DNA of 64,000 bases. Origin: Strigops habroptila (Eukaryota; Chordata; Aves; Psittaciformes; Psittacidae). The stretch lies in contig NC_044278.2 in the NCBI RefSeq assembly GCF_004027225.2, positions 60,338,243 through 60,402,242 of the forward strand, in the 5' to 3' direction. The position numbers and the translations under genes are program-made. The notes below the pieces were generated by a model. It saw only the letters and a list, made by a program, of their open reading frames with translations. It was not told the origin of the DNA and searched no databases. Of the stretch, positions 1 through 12,960 are shown in pieces; the stretch's first letter is position 1, and each line of letters starts with the position of its first letter.

Positions 1-1548
1 TTTTTCCAGAGGCCCAGGTTACAGAGGTCTCAGGACACCTCTGTGTTGGACAGCCTGGTGTGGCTGTCACCGACATATTCCTGTTGCTGAAGCACCTTGC
101 TCCTTGGTAAGCTTTTTCCATCTCCTTTAGCTTTAGAAATGCCCTTTCCTAACCTTTCCTAATGGTTGCTGCTAGCAGTGCTGCTCACAACCTCTCATCG
201 TCAAAGCCTCCTGCCTTGAAAAAGCGGCAAATATCTTCCACCCATTTTACATATAAATTTCCCCAAGATTGTCTCTTCACTACTATGTACCAAAAACTTG
301 GTTTCTTTGTGGGATTAACTTGTACAGGTGAGTGCAAAACATGCAGAGAAAAAGCCAAGTGCTGAGCAGGACTCTTTCATGCAGAAATTACTTGTGGTAA
401 TACTGTCAACCCTGTAACTTTGCAGAGCTTGCCAAATCTGTTTTGCCTCTACTGCGTGAAAGAAGTGTAACTCCCTCCCCCTCCCTGAGCTATGCCCCAA
501 ATGCTCTCAATGCACTATGAGACTGATAATTACACCTAAAAGGAAGGTGGCAGTCAGTTGGATACTGTACTGCAGGTAAAAATCCATGTTGAGCTTCAGC
601 CACTGCATGGGAACATAGCAAAAGTTAAAATGTTCCCACTTTTTCAAAGCTACAAATTAATGTGAAAACTCAGATGCAGATCATGCCTGTTTAGAGATGT
701 TAAAGATTGATAAATTGTCACTCTCACAATCAATTTAAGTTTCAATTAAGTAAAACTGAATCACCTAGGTATTTATTCCAATTACAGATAAGTGGACCCA
801 GGCCATAAACTTTACATGTCCAGTTTTATTTTTCTCACGTTCTGCACAAATTCATCCTCTAGAATAATAAAAGTTGCAGAAAATAGTATTCACAGAGGGT
901 GTGCTCCAGTAAATTTGAAATTCTGAGGATAAATATAAGGGAATAATTTGGAAAACAAATTTTCTACGTCCTAAATTAAAACTAGATCAGTGATGAAAGT
1001 TCAGTTGTTTCTCTCTTAATGATGTTGTCACTGATAGCAAGGGATGTACTCAGCCACTAATTACAACACTGAGTTTACAAGGAGTCTGTGTGGAGCTGAG
1101 AAATACAATGGCCACTCTGTGGAGGGAATCACTGTTGGCTGTCCCATTGCATTTATAGAAACTGATGGCAATAAACTAAGCAGACAAGCAGAACACTTTA
1201 CTGCAATCATCCCTTTAATTTATTGTGACAATTGCAAAACATCACTTTTCAGTGAGTGTGGCATCTTCTGATGTGTTTTTTCCTCTTACTCATCACGGCA
1301 TGGCCACGCCCCAGCATGTACCTGCAAGGTACATGCTGTACCTTGCAAGGGGCAGCGGCTGCGTCCCAAGGGAGAGCTTGGCTCCCTGAACACCCTGCTC
1401 CAGGCACTGCTGGGGGGCTCCTTCTCACCCCCCGGGACAGGTGGCTTCTGCCCAGCACAGAAAGTTTTGCCGTAGCTCTGCTGAGGACTGTGCTTTCAGA
1501 AAACCTATGTTTTTAGTCTTCTCACCTTTCCTGAGAGTAGGGTATACA
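1..1548. other. Non-coding sequence left of the first CR1
   Basis: I see no gene, RNA gene or recognisable transposon here. The sequence is moderately AT-rich with a more GC-rich patch at about 1300-1450. Open frames are all under 90 codons, overlap on both strands and lack protein-like features. The one structured element is the pair of overlapping inverted repeats at 1313-1347, listed separately. Confidence 0.6.
1313..1347. repeat. Two overlapping perfect inverted repeats (alternative hairpins)
   Basis: AGCATGTACC (1313-1322) is the exact reverse complement of GGTACATGCT (1328-1337), with a 5-nt loop. TGCAAGGTAC (1323-1332) is the exact reverse complement of GTACCTTGCA (1338-1347), again with a 5-nt loop. 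The two hairpins share bases 1323-1337, so only one can form at a time. The same block can be read as a direct repeat with a 20-bp period, TGTACCTGCAAGG at 1317 and TGTACCTTGCAAGG at 1337. Function is unknown; a local duplication or template-switch origin is possible. Confidence 0.8.
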
Positions 1549-1912
1549 TATGGCTCCAGGGAGACCTTATAGCAGCCTTCCAGTACCTAAAGGGGGCCTA
1601 CAAGAAAGCTGGAGAGGGACTTTTTACAAGGACATGTAGTTACAGGGCAATGGGGAGTGGTTTTAAACTGAAAGAGGGTAGATTTAGATTATGCATTAGG
1701 AAGAAATTCTTTACTGTGAGAATGGCGAGACACTGGCATAGGTTGCCCAGAGAAGCTGTGGCTGCCCCATCCCTGGCAGTGTTCAAGGCCAGGTTGGACG
1801 GGGCTTAGAGTAACCTGGTCTAGTGGAAGGTGTCCCTGCCTGTGGTAGGGGGGTTGGAACTAGATGATCTTTAAAAGTCCCTTCCAACCCAAACCATCCT
1901 ATGATCCTATGA
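1549..1912 (+). mobile_element. CR1 LINE, 5'-truncated 3' fragment (sense)
   Basis: About 360 bp matches the last part of the CR1 reverse-transcriptase ORF and 3' UTR seen in the longer copy at about 62,630-62,992. Shared landmarks are the stretch coding for the [13 protein letters not shown]-like segment, the segment around 'aagaaattctttactgtgag', the conserved 'ggttggaactagatgatct' block, and a degenerate ATCCTATG-type end. It carries many substitutions and indels relative to the 3' copy, so it looks older. The 5' edge is approximate. No coding capacity remains. Confidence 0.9.
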
Positions 1913-1943
1913 CATATATATATTGTCTTATATATATATTTTT
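1913..1943. repeat. TA-rich microsatellite abutting the CR1 3' end
   Basis: A short imperfect TA dinucleotide run with an internal TTGTCT interruption begins immediately after the degenerate CR1 terminal repeat. The juxtaposition suggests the microsatellite grew at or next to the LINE insertion site. Confidence 0.75.
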
Positions 1944-2844
1944 ACTTTTATTTTACACCAGTCCACAGATGGAGCTCTGAGGGATGTGGTTGCATCCCCT
2001 GCTTGGATTTTGGGGGTGGCTAACCCAGGAGCCCAGCCACTGGACACTGTGGGAGGGAGGAGGTACCCAGGCTGGGTTCAAGGTCTGAAATACAGCTGCT
2101 GGTGCCCCAGTTTCTGCTGTCCTGGGGTTGGAATATGGATGAAGGGTGGCTTGCTGCCTTTCCACCCATGGGAAGGGAGATGTCTCCTGAGTGAACCTGG
2201 GGGAGGCAGCACCCTGCTGAGACACCAGCTGCCGAAACCCCACATCAGCCCTCAGACCCATTTCCCAGGAGCTGCAGACCATGGCTGCTGGAGGCAGAGG
2301 ACCCCCAGGGAGGCTCAGTCGCAGAAGCAGAAAAGTTCCTGCTCCTCATTGAATGTAAAATAATTGCCTGAATCTGTGTGGGGAAATCCTCTCCCTGGAG
2401 CAGCTTTGGGGATATGACAGAAGGCGTGCTCCACTTCTGCCAAAGATAAAGCAATTTATCCTCTTTTTTGCTATTTCTTGCAGTAGAAAGCCCTGAATTT
2501 CTTCCAAGACATGACAGCGGTGTATATTAGGACATGATGAGGAGAGAAATTGGCTGCGGTGGTTTGGGTTTTTCTTCTTTTGGGCCACTGCAGGGGTTTT
2601 TCTGGCTGCAGAGTCGTGTCAGCGATTTCAGTGACTTTATCCCTGTTGTTGATGTTGTTGGTGCTGTAAATCTGCCTGTAAGGCGCTGCTTGCAGAAGTG
2701 GCACGTAAAGCAGAAATTTGTCCTTTGTATTTCGAGCAAACTGGAGACAGGAATTACACAAGCTCGCTCCCCAGCTCTGCCAGATAGTCAGGAATCTGCT
2801 ACCCCGGTCTCCTCCCGTTGCGAAAGTTTTGGGTTTGGGGTGGT
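1944..2844. other. Non-coding, relatively GC-rich stretch
   Basis: No recognisable gene. Open frames of up to about 150 codons occur on both strands (1923-2363 plus; 2471-2929 minus). They overlap one another, have no family resemblance and run into neighbouring simple repeats, so I treat them as chance frames. GC is visibly higher at 1980-2320 than in the flanks. Confidence 0.5.
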
Positions 2845-2986
2845 ATCTATATGCTGCATATAGATCCATATATATATGTGGATAGATATCAGTACTTATG
2901 AAAAAATGGATATATACATATGTGTGCATGTGTATACATATATATGTATGTATATGTGTGTATATATATACATATATATGTATGAG
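2845..2986. repeat. AT-rich palindromic microsatellite (TA/CA/GTAT)
   Basis: The tract opens with a perfect 10-bp inverted repeat around one base: ATCTATATGC (2845-2854) and GCATATAGAT (2856-2865). It then runs through mixed TA, CA and TATG repeats to about 2986. Tracts of this type can extrude as cruciforms. There is no evidence of a gene. Confidence 0.8.
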
Positions 2987-3298
2987 ACAGAGGTTTCAGA
3001 TGTAGGACAGTGTACCTGTAATTATCGTAGACTCCTTCAGTAAAAATGTTCATACGCATTAAAATCTTTAGTACAGAGAGACTGTCTGAAAGTACATTTT
3101 ACTTCTTTTTTCCCCTCTTTGTCTCTTTTTTATTTTTTCTGTTCTGTTCCTTCTTTTCCTCACTTAGTTTTTCCCCTTCCTGTTTAAATGTATTTGATAA
3201 TAGATAGAGACTCAAAATGTCTTTGCATCAATCTGAGATATACTTGGGGAGGGCAAAAATCTTTTGAACGTTTGTATGTAGTGGAGATGCATCTGAAC

Positions 3299-3400
3299 AT
3301 AGAATCACAGAATGGTTTGGGTCGGAAGGGACCTTAAAGATTATCCAGTTCCAACTCCCCTGCCATGGGCAGGGACACATCCTACTAGACCAGGTTGTAC
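3299..3400 (-). mobile_element. CR1 LINE, short 3'-end fragment (antisense)
   Basis: On the minus strand this is the terminal 100 bp or so of CR1: the ATTCTATG-type end at 3299-3316, then the conserved 'tccaactcccctgccatgggcaggga' region read in antisense (about 3349-3374). It matches the antisense copy at 59,281-59,375 and the reverse complement of 62,880-62,975. The similarity stops shortly after the 'ctagaccaggttg' motif. It is a small, severely 5'-truncated insertion or the remnant of one. Confidence 0.88.
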
Positions 3401-4897
3401 TCTGTGTCTCTCACCAGCAATGTTCATCCCATGTCTCTGCAGCTTAAGTTATGGATACCACTGTGCTTACATGACATGTTATGGTAGCATGGTATATAAG
3501 CACATATAGAAACATGCAGTTGAAAAGAATGCTGAAAATAATCTAAATATGTGTTTGCATGTTTAAAATTAATGTGTACCCCTCAATGCAAGAATATTTT
3601 CACATGGGTGCATGTGTTTTATTTCTGTATGTATCAACCAGTCTTCCTATGAGTGCATGTGTGTGGGAGCAAAGGATATGATTATGGATTTGCATAATGT
3701 CCTGCATGAATGTAGACTGAAACTGAAAACATGGAGGGAATTATATGATCTATTTTTAAAGTCTACATTACTGCAAATGTTGCTTCATCAAGCTCTTATC
3801 ATAGCTGATTAATTATGTAGAATGAATGATGATGAGTTCTTGCCTTATCTTCCATCTCTGCACTGGAGAAGAAATTTAAGCAGGCTGTTTTGGGACACTC
3901 ACAAAGAGGCGTTTAGGCAGATAGTGGAGCAAGTACCACTACCTTATTTTTTTACCCTCCAGACATCCTACAGATACCAATATCTCTCCTCATGCAGGAG
4001 ATTATTGATTTCCATGGTAGTAATGAAACGTGAAAAGGTCAATTTTAAAATGTGAACAGTAGGGACCACTTGCTGTCACAACAGCTAACGCAGACCCTTG
4101 CCTTTTGCAAAGATCTTGGTTATATTAACAATATTGATCTACTGTGGGAAAATCTGGTGCTCCTATCATTTGGTCTTCATATTGCTTCTGACCAGTGCTT
4201 CCAGAACAAACCCACTATTAGCTTTGATAGCTCCCCACCTCCTAATTCTCTTCTTCTTCACCATGGGAGGCACTTGTATGAAGCCTCCTGAAGCACAGTC
4301 CCTGGCTGTGCCGGAGGTTCATACTTTCCTAAATGGCTCCTGGCAGTGGAGAGTGGCTGGAGGGCAACGTTCCCATGGCAGCACCCCAACCTCTCCTTGC
4401 AGCCCCCAGATGGTGTTTGAGGGTGCCAGCATATGAGAGATCCCTAAAGCTCTCATTGTAGGTGTGCAGGTGGCTGCTGGCTGCATGGGTCCAGGATCGA
4501 CCACTAGAGATGAAGGTAGCACAGAGGACATTAATGTAGTTGGGTGCAGTCAGATGGGGAAAGGGGACAGCAGGGTATGGGAAGTTAGATTATTTTTATT
4601 AGAGAAAATGAAGAATAGGTTTCGGGGGTGAAGCCTGACGAGAGGGAATCTGAGCAATCCCAGGACTGACAGTACCACAACTTGGGAATACAGGGACTGG
4701 GGGCCACCCCACCCTGACATCTATGGTATGACAATTATAACTACTGCAAATATCAAGGCATTTCTAAGCTGCAGACACAACTGCACCATAATTCAGATAA
4801 TGGAGTGCCTCAGTGCTGCCAGCCACTTTATTTTGATGGGAACATCCTAATAGCTGTCTTAAAACCTCGCTTTTGGAGTTATCCTGTCACAAAAAAA
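3401..4897. other. Non-coding sequence
   Basis: I see no gene, RNA gene or recognisable repeat. Open frames are at most 112 codons, overlap in several frames and show no domain or codon pattern. Confidence 0.55.
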
Positions 4898-5058
4898 TTT
4901 CTTCCTGTTTTCCTTCCTTCCTGCCTTCCTTCCTGCCTGCCTGCCTTCCTGCCTTCCTGCCTGCCTCTCTCCCTTTCTCTCTGTCTCTCTCCCTTTCCCT
5001 CTTTCTCCCTCTCTCTCTCCCCTTCCTCTCCTCTCTCTCTATCTCTCTTTTTCTCTCT
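4898..5058. repeat. Pyrimidine tract, (CTTC/CTGC/CTCT)n
   Basis: About 160 bp is almost entirely C and T on the plus strand. It starts as CTTCCTTC/CTGC units and passes into CTCT and TTTCTCT units. Long homopurine-homopyrimidine tracts can form triplex H-DNA. Open frames crossing it, such as the arginine/glutamate-rich minus-strand frame at 4879-5286, are produced by the repeat and are not genes. Confidence 0.9.
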
Positions 5059-8000
5059 GATGGCGTGACAAGTGTAAAAGGGTGCTCCACATGCTGAAAG
5101 GACTGAAACACAAACAAACCCCAATTTCCTTCCATATTTTCTTGGCCTCCCATGTTCCTTTTTTTTGTAACAGTACCACGCAGTTGTAGACAGCAAGATT
5201 GATCTGCAATTTCTGATTTCTTGGGTTTGGTGCAGCTGGAATTCTGACAAGGAAGATGTTAGCCTGGAGTTATTTTGTCTCAGCAAGGGGGGAATTAAGC
5301 ATGTGAGAGTAATAGGAAATTTTGATGCTGGTACTCACAACGGTTTGAGTTCAACTAAGCAAACCCCCAAAAGACATTGTACAGGAAGATGTTAAGAGAA
5401 CTAGTCACTATGATGCAATGGCATATGTCAACGAACAAATCAACCAACATGAGTTTTCTAAGAAAGTTGGAGAACTCTGAAAGAAATCACAGTTGCAGGA
5501 TGTCTGTCTATAGTTCCTCCCAAGAAGAGAAAATGAAATGGAGGAAGAAGCAGGCAGTGTGCTTTTAGACAGCCTGCTTGTCAGGATCCACTTAAGTCCC
5601 CAGGAGAAGATCAAACCAGCCAGAAAACAGAAGCGAAGGGTAGCCAAAGGGGCATCAGATAGAAGGAGTGCTGTGCTTAAGAGGAAGAGGACCCCCTCTT
5701 AAAGAGGGAAGTGAAATAAATGGTTACAAAATGGGAATGATGCAGAACTATATTCAAACTTTGTTTTGTAGAAAGAAAAATGAAGATGGAGTGCTGGCAG
5801 TTAGGAAGTATTGACAACACTTTAGCAGTTGATAAAAAAGCATGCAAGAAAATATTTGGTAAATTAACTGCCCTGACTAAATTCACCCATAATATTGAAG
5901 GGATTATTATTGAGTGGTATATTATTTCTTACATATTTTCTGTCTCAGAGAAACAGAAAAATACATTAAGACGGGGAAAGAAAACAGGAAGACTCAGCTT
6001 GCTGATTTAAGACACCCATAAACAGGGAGGCATCCACACATGATGGAGGTAACAAATGTCCAGTTATAATCAGCGGCAATTTAGGGATTGAACTCGGTTC
6101 AGTTGCTCACACACAGGCATGGCCTGATGGCCCACGGCGACAGCAGACATACACTGGGGACTGACAGATATATCCCAGGAACTACAGGAAACCCTCATTC
6201 TCCTGGAGCATAGGGCTGGAGGCCAGGCAGGCCAGGCCAGGCCACAAGCATAGGTGCACTGGGCACCTATGGTTAACCAGCTGAATCAGAACCTGGGAGT
6301 GGGAGGTAGTTCCAAATTAAGGCTCCAAATGCCCAGCTCCACACATTAGATGTTAGAGCTCTTACTATATTCCTCCAGTGGAAAAACAGTTCAGTATAGT
6401 TATTGGCATTTAAACATCATGTTTAAAGATCATGTTGGTACGGGCACCTACAACACTTAGAGCAAAAGGCACAGCAGACAACTTCAGCCCTGCAGCTGGA
6501 CTGTGTGAGGCGTGGGGAGGCCTCCTCACAGTTATCTTCATTATCCCGGTCCAACTTCAGATGTCTCCTTTTGATAGGTTTATGACAGAGCAAGCTGCAC
6601 CCTCCACAGCTGATGAAGAGAAACAGGCACGGAGGTGCAATCCTTCTTGCTCTAAAGCAGACCTCTAAAATAGGAGGGATTCCCTTTCTCAAATGTTTGT
6701 TGCTCCTGTAGAGAGTGATTTTTCCCAGTGTTTAGAGTGATGAAGCCAGATTTCTGCTGGTGCATGCAAAAGAAAAGCAGGGTTTTGTTTGGTTTTTTTT
6801 CTTTCCCTCCATGGTTTGGAAGTGATTTCTCCTGAAAAAGTGCTAGGAGGGCTAATTATATATGGCAAAATGAAAGAAGAACTGTAAGGTACTCCAGATT
6901 CCTCCCTGGTGTGCTGGCAACCACACCGCACGGTGAGCAAAGGCCTTGGCTTCCATCCCTGCAGAGCTGCATCTCTTCTGATGCCTACCCTTGGTCCAGC
7001 TTGCCCTGAGACTTGGGGTTGCATGGTGTGAGGCACCCATGCTCCATGGGGTCCCCAGTGAGGATGCAATACTCAGGGCAAGAATTGCTACCCTGAGTCA
7101 CAGCCATGGGGACTGGGCTCAGGAAATTCAGTCCATTGCTTGCCTTCGTTCTCTGTGGCCTGCATGGGCTTCTTAGGTAGAGGTAGCTTTACTTTGAAAC
7201 AAACCCTGTGATGATCTGTAAATGCATCATCACTTAAAACCACGGCACAGCAGCCCTGGCCTGCGGCTTCCTCCATTTGCTGTCTTCTTGGGGTGAAACA
7301 AATCACAGCTCCTTGCAGGTGAGGGCTGCGGGAAGCGTGCCCACACCAACACAGTTGGATTGGCCGGTGAGCTGGGAAAATGCGGGGTGATTTTTCAGAG
7401 GAGGAGTGGAGAACACTCCCTGCTGACAGCTCTGCTCCCTGATGAAATATGGCATCGCATCTCTACGACTCCCACCACCGCGGAGGGCAAATAAAATACC
7501 AAGGACAGGGAGGGGATTCTTCCAAGAGATATACCTCGTGCAACTGGCAGAGATTCAGTTTGCAGAGATTAAGGTGAACATTAGAGCAGAAATTCCATGT
7601 GGATGATGTGTACGAAATTACAGAGAGCAATTTGGAAAACTCTGCTTCTTAACACTGAGGGGAACAACAGTGCATTGTAAGGCACAGGATCTCTCATAGG
7701 TAATAGCTGTATTACAGTGATGTAGTGTTCACGCTGTAGTTTAACATGAGTCACAGCACTGACTGATGCATAAATACCATATAATTTTATATAGGCTATA
7801 TATGCACCTTGTTTATTGTATTATTTTCATCTGTCCCTATAATGCAAGTTTAAAACTTCTCTGAGCTGGTCCCTTGGAGTTAGGTATGGTACCTTATGAA
7901 ATTTAACTTAACCACTGCTCAAGAAATGTGCCAATTCAATTTTTTTTGCATTAGTGAGTGAATAAAATTCAGCGATACCTCTTTACAGTAAGCATAACTC

Positions 8001-11000
8001 TGTTTTCAAGTGTTTTTGGAATACAATGCAGTACTTGTAAATGCAACTTGGGAATTCCAGTGGTTATCTGACAAGCGACACAGACTAGGGTTAAGAATGT
8101 GACCATCCACTATGAATAGCTCCCACTCAGAGCTTTAGTGCATGTATTTATAGAACTACTTATTTTAGGCTTAATGCATTTAGTGGTGGGGTATCTGGAA
8201 TTTGTTTCTTCCTGGGCCCCCTTTCCTTTTAAAAAGGAACATGGACTGCTGTCTGCTTGGGGTCTGACAGGGGACTGTATTTAACATTTATCTTGTCTAC
8301 AGCTAAAAATAAGGAAACAGTGAGTTTGGTATCTCTAGATCTAAGCATTTGCATGTCCATTTGCTAGCTGAACGTTCAATCACAGAAGCTGCACAAACAA
8401 ATTAGGCACACAGCTATACAAATCTAGTTTAGAAAATTGGGCCATGTGAGGGTGTGTGCATCTAAATATTCTACAAGCTGAACAATCACCCTGGAGTATT
8501 TTAGGTTAGAGGTAGTTAAATCATATGTCCATCCAAATTTTCATGTAATCAAAGATTCAGAGATGAATATGCATAAAATCTTCCAATTATCGTTCTGCAG
8601 GGCTGTGCTAGGCAGAGCTCCATGCTTTTGCAGGTTGGTTCTGTGCAACAAAAGCAGCAATAAGATTACTACCAGAGACTTGGGTTACCTAAAGATATTT
8701 TTAATAATCCATTTCGTTGCTGCAGTATATCAGATGTTAGCAGTGACACAAGCACTTCAAGAGCTAAATCAATGGAATGACTGGGACAGCAGGATGACAC
8801 GCAGTCTTGCCACAGTCAGCCCTGATGGGGAATGTTCACTGCCAGGCTCAGGAGCTTCAGGTGTTTTACTATCCCTCCACAGCATCACTTCAGTTCTGCC
8901 CACAGGTTCCCATGTGGTGCCTGGAGCCGAGCGCTCCCTGCTCCCTGTGGAGGGGCAGTCTGGAGCCTTGACTGTATATCTCAAACCAAAAATGCATCAT
9001 CTGCCTGGGAGCGGGCAGTAACACCTCCACGCAATTGTCCACATCCCAGCATGGCCAGGCTTTGTCCTGCCTCGGTGGCTTCACCTCCTCCTTGCTGAGG
9101 GCACAGCCCCAGACTTTCCCTCCTGAAGCCACCTCACCAAACCATTTTTTTTTTTTCAGAATCTGAGACTTTCTTTTTACGTTTGATGTTGTAATTACAG
9201 AAACTGAGCTACAGGTCATGAAGTGGACCTAAAGGCCAGTCTACAAGTGGAATTTTTGGACTTGGGAACAGGCAATGGCTTAGACCGAAGGATGTTTGTT
9301 TTCCAGCTGCAGACAGGCAGCTTGGTCTTGCTGTTCAAAAGTGCTCTCAGGATTTCCCAGGTGACTAACATTACCTCCTGGCATTAAAGGCTTCCCTGCT
9401 ATACTTGGTCCTACTACTTGTATCCCATATCCACTTAAGATAATTATTGCTCATATTGAAACACTCCCTTTTAATTAATGGGAGGGTTGATGATCTCATA
9501 TGTTTATCTGTTAGCAGTTTTGTTACTTTTTAATAACTAGAATGATGCAAACCCACCACATCAAACAACGGTGGCTGGCTGTCACCTCAAATGGTAGAGA
9601 GGCCTGTGGTTTGGGTAAAGGCACTGGAATTTGGGGAAAGCTCCACCGTTTGCGGCTGCATGGATGATGTACACTGCCAACTAACAACTGCCCTGAGAGG
9701 TCCAACAAGTCTCTTTGAAGGACAGGCAATGGGAGAGGAAAAAGCAAACCAACAACTATGAAATAGCAGCCTTTCACATGATGCACCTACAAATGAGTAG
9801 TCCTTGTTTCTAAGGTGCTGGCAGACTACCACATTGTCAAAAATTATGAGCTTCTTCAATGGAGATCTTCTTTTTTCTGCTGACTTGAAGAAGCATCCCA
9901 GAAATATCTTTCCATTTTTGTTTCTGCTCATTTTTATCAGGATGGGGGTGCAAGTGAGAGGAGAGGAAGGAAAAGATAACACAAACATCTCCCCATGTGT
10001 ATTTCCTGCTAGCGCTGCCTAAGCTGGTATACACCAAACCCAGAAATACCATAGACAGAGCACACCAGAGCTGCCTCCAAACTATCAGCCTTATGCTCTT
10101 CCAGCAGCATTGCCAGCTCTTCCCCGAACATCCGCAAGCCACCAAGGCTGGGAAACCCTGCGGGGAAAGCAAAGCACGCCCAAGCTGCTTTATCTGCCCA
10201 GAGTGGTTCCCACAGGCAGTACCTGTGTGGGCACAGCATTACGCTTTGTCTGTTTTACAGATGCCGTTCAGAAAAAGATCTTGGGATGTTTGCTGACCCC
10301 TGTCCCCAAGCATCGATGCCAGAATATTGCGGTCCAAAGAACCATGTCTCTCCAGGGATATCTCTATTTAAAAACATGCTTCTGCTCCAATCCCTTCCAT
10401 TACATCTACATCCTAGAGCAGCTGATCCAAACTTTTTTGTTTTCCCCAGACTGTGCAGAGATGGAAATCACGCAGGAGAACTGTGTTTCGATCCTTGGTT
10501 TAAGCTCTGTTCTTTCAAAGGCCATGTTTTGCTAATAGACAGTAAATAGTCTAAAAATATATATAAGGTGTTTTAAAATTGTGCAATTATTACAACTCCT
10601 GTAACCTCAGTCCATGCCAAAAGAGTGCTCTCTGAAGTAGGGGAAGTTGGAATCACCTCTTGATTTAAATGTCTCTTAATACAGTCCTCATCTATTGGCT
10701 GCCACAAGTGGATCTTTTTCACTAAGATGGGAAAAAGACTTTGGAGAGCATTCCAGAGAATGGAATCATTATTGCCTTTATTCATATATTTCTCCAAAGC
10801 TGTTTTCCCATTGATTTTGACTCTTTTATGTGAGAAGGAAGGAATTTAGGGAGATGGTAAAAGCACTTTTTCTGGCACATTCTTCAATGCTTGCAGCAAA
10901 AGAAATTACTTTTCAAAAAATAAAATAAAAAAGCATTTTCCCCCTGAATACAACTGTTTTTATATCTGAGTGATATTGTTGTATCTATCTGTCCTAATTG

Positions 11001-12960
11001 TAAAATTCACTTAAGCTATTCCAAACTTTGAAGGTGATGGCATTTTCTTGATCAGGAGGACTGCAGAAGCATGCATGCAGCCAGCATCAGCAATATAAAT
11101 CTCTTAATACTACAAATGAATTGGTTTGATTTGGTTTGAATTTTCAGGTCAGTGGACCAAAAATGTACTTTGACCTTTTGTTCCGCTGTATTTCCTGTAT
11201 CTTCAATGACAACATTTTCTTGAGGATATTGTCTTTAGTCACCCAGCAGAGATAATGCATGAGGGGAGGAGAGGGAGAAAAGCATCGTGGAAGGGTCTTT
11301 AGCCCTTGTATCAGCTGCTGCAGGGTTTGCAAACACAGCAGGTAACTGGCCTGCAGCTCTTTCTTCCCTGCTGTTTAGACAAGTTCTCTTCGTATTCGTG
11401 GTCTAGCAAAGATCTTTTCGCTGCAATAAATTGAAAATCCCTGTCAAATTCTCAAGGCTCTCAAAACTTGGAACCAGTGTTAGTAAAGATTTAAAACAGG
11501 GAACATCACAAATTGTCCATGCAGGCAACTTACAAGGCTGTGGGATTTCTTCATGGCAGAGAACTTTTTCGTTATTGGTGGTAGCAATAATCATAAGCTG
11601 AGGTCTGTGGTTCAGTTCATGGTGGTCTTAATTTATGATGAAAGACTTTAACAATAAAAAAGAGGGAATAGTAAAATTCTGTTAAAGGTAATGAAGTCCA
11701 GGAATACAGGACTGAATCCTGCTCTGACAGTGGAAGAAAAAAATAAAATCTGTATGGGTGATAGATTTTATCCTTTCTTCCCAGCAGGTTAACTGTAAAG
11801 TATCTTTTTTAAATTTACACTCTTGATGAAACCAAATACTACAAAACTATATCTGGTTCCTGTTATTGTTGATGTCAAGGACATTTCTACATGAAATCTG
11901 AACAAGTCAGACAGAGCAATGCGTGGGTGAAAGCACTTCCTCTACACAAAGTACAGTAAGACAGACTGTATGTAAACAAGAACTGATTCACTGTCTTGCC
12001 TTTGAATGAAAGGAGTAAATTTGGTTCTAAATTCTCCATCTCTAGCTCTGAGTGAAGAACTGATTCTCCAATGCTGTGCTGAATAAATTACTGCTCATGC
12101 TCTGCTATTTGTTTTTTGCTTCTATTTAGATGAGGTTTTTTTTTTCTTTCAAGGATGGAAAGTAGATCTTTATGAGAGTCTCATGGAGAAAGAATAAATT
12201 AATTCTTTCAAGGGAATCCATCTGATTTGAGCTGTTCATTTAACAGAGAGAAAAGTGAGATTAAAAACAAACTCTCCGAAGACCGGCTCTGGTAGAGCAA
12301 GAAGGTAAGACTTTACCCATCTCCACCTGTCAAGAGCTGATGCTGTTAGTCCCTATGCTGCTATATAACGTATATGTAGGGTTAGTGGTTAAGGGATGGA
12401 TTTTTTAATTCATTTAGATTATAGGTAAGGTAAGAAATTAAGGGCTGGGGTTTTGTGGTTTGTTTTGTTTTTAATAATTTTGCGACATCAAAAGCACTTG
12501 AAGCAAAAGAATTTTGATTCTTATTTTATGAATGTAAAAGAATTTATTTTCTTGTGGAGACAGTGGGTGGGAGCTGTGGAATCAGAACCTTTGTGTTGAA
12601 TTTCATCTCTGATAATGAATTACTTTTTGATCAAAGGCAAGTCTCCTAACTGCTGCACGCTGTAATTTCTTTGTTCTAAATGTAGCCGTATAGAAAGTAT
12701 ACCTGCCTCATGGGATACTTCAGCAATGAACAGAAATTACTACATAGTGCAACTATAGCTGATATTTAGGTTGATGTTTTACAGCCTAAGTGTCTGAAAC
12801 ACTTTTCTCATTACCTCATTATTTTCTTTTCTGCCTGTATGTGGCCTGTCCAGGCAGAATCAATTAAGCAGTGACAAGGAAAGGGGCAGAGGTGTTTATG
12901 GTTGTCACCAAAGTCCAGAGATCTTTTTCTTTACATATTTAAAATCATTTGCAGCTGGAG
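5059..12960. other. Intergenic, non-coding block
   Basis: I find no supported gene. The sequence is AT-rich with scattered short homopolymers (for example T runs near 9147). GC-richer patches near 6100-6300, 6900-7330 and 8820-9130 hold chance frames. The longest, 8563-9021 plus (152 codons, ATG start), has no recognisable domain, signal peptide or splice context and no good support as a gene. A short perfect hairpin at 6249-6271 is listed separately. Confidence 0.5.
6249..6271. repeat. Perfect 9-bp inverted repeat
   Basis: CATAGGTGC (6249-6257) and GCACCTATG (6263-6271) flank a 5-nt loop. Just upstream is a short run of GCCAG-type units (about 6218-6243). Function is unknown and it could be coincidental. 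Confidence 0.7.

Noticed and set aside
1923-2929. Frames of 146 codons (plus) and 152 codons (minus)
   Set aside because: No homology is recognisable; one starts in a TA microsatellite and the other ends its N-terminus in the 2.9-kb TA/CA repeat.
4879-5286. Minus-strand Arg/Glu/Lys-rich frame of 135 codons
   Set aside because: It is the translation of the CT/GA simple repeat.
6088-6100. tRNA B-box-like sequence on the minus strand (GTTCAATCC)
   Set aside because: No A box at proper spacing and no cloverleaf could be found, so it is neither a tRNA gene nor a supportable tRNA-derived SINE.
8563-9021. Plus-strand 152-codon frame with ATG start
   Set aside because: It is within the length expected by chance for 64 kb, has no domain, and overlaps other open frames in a GC-richer patch.
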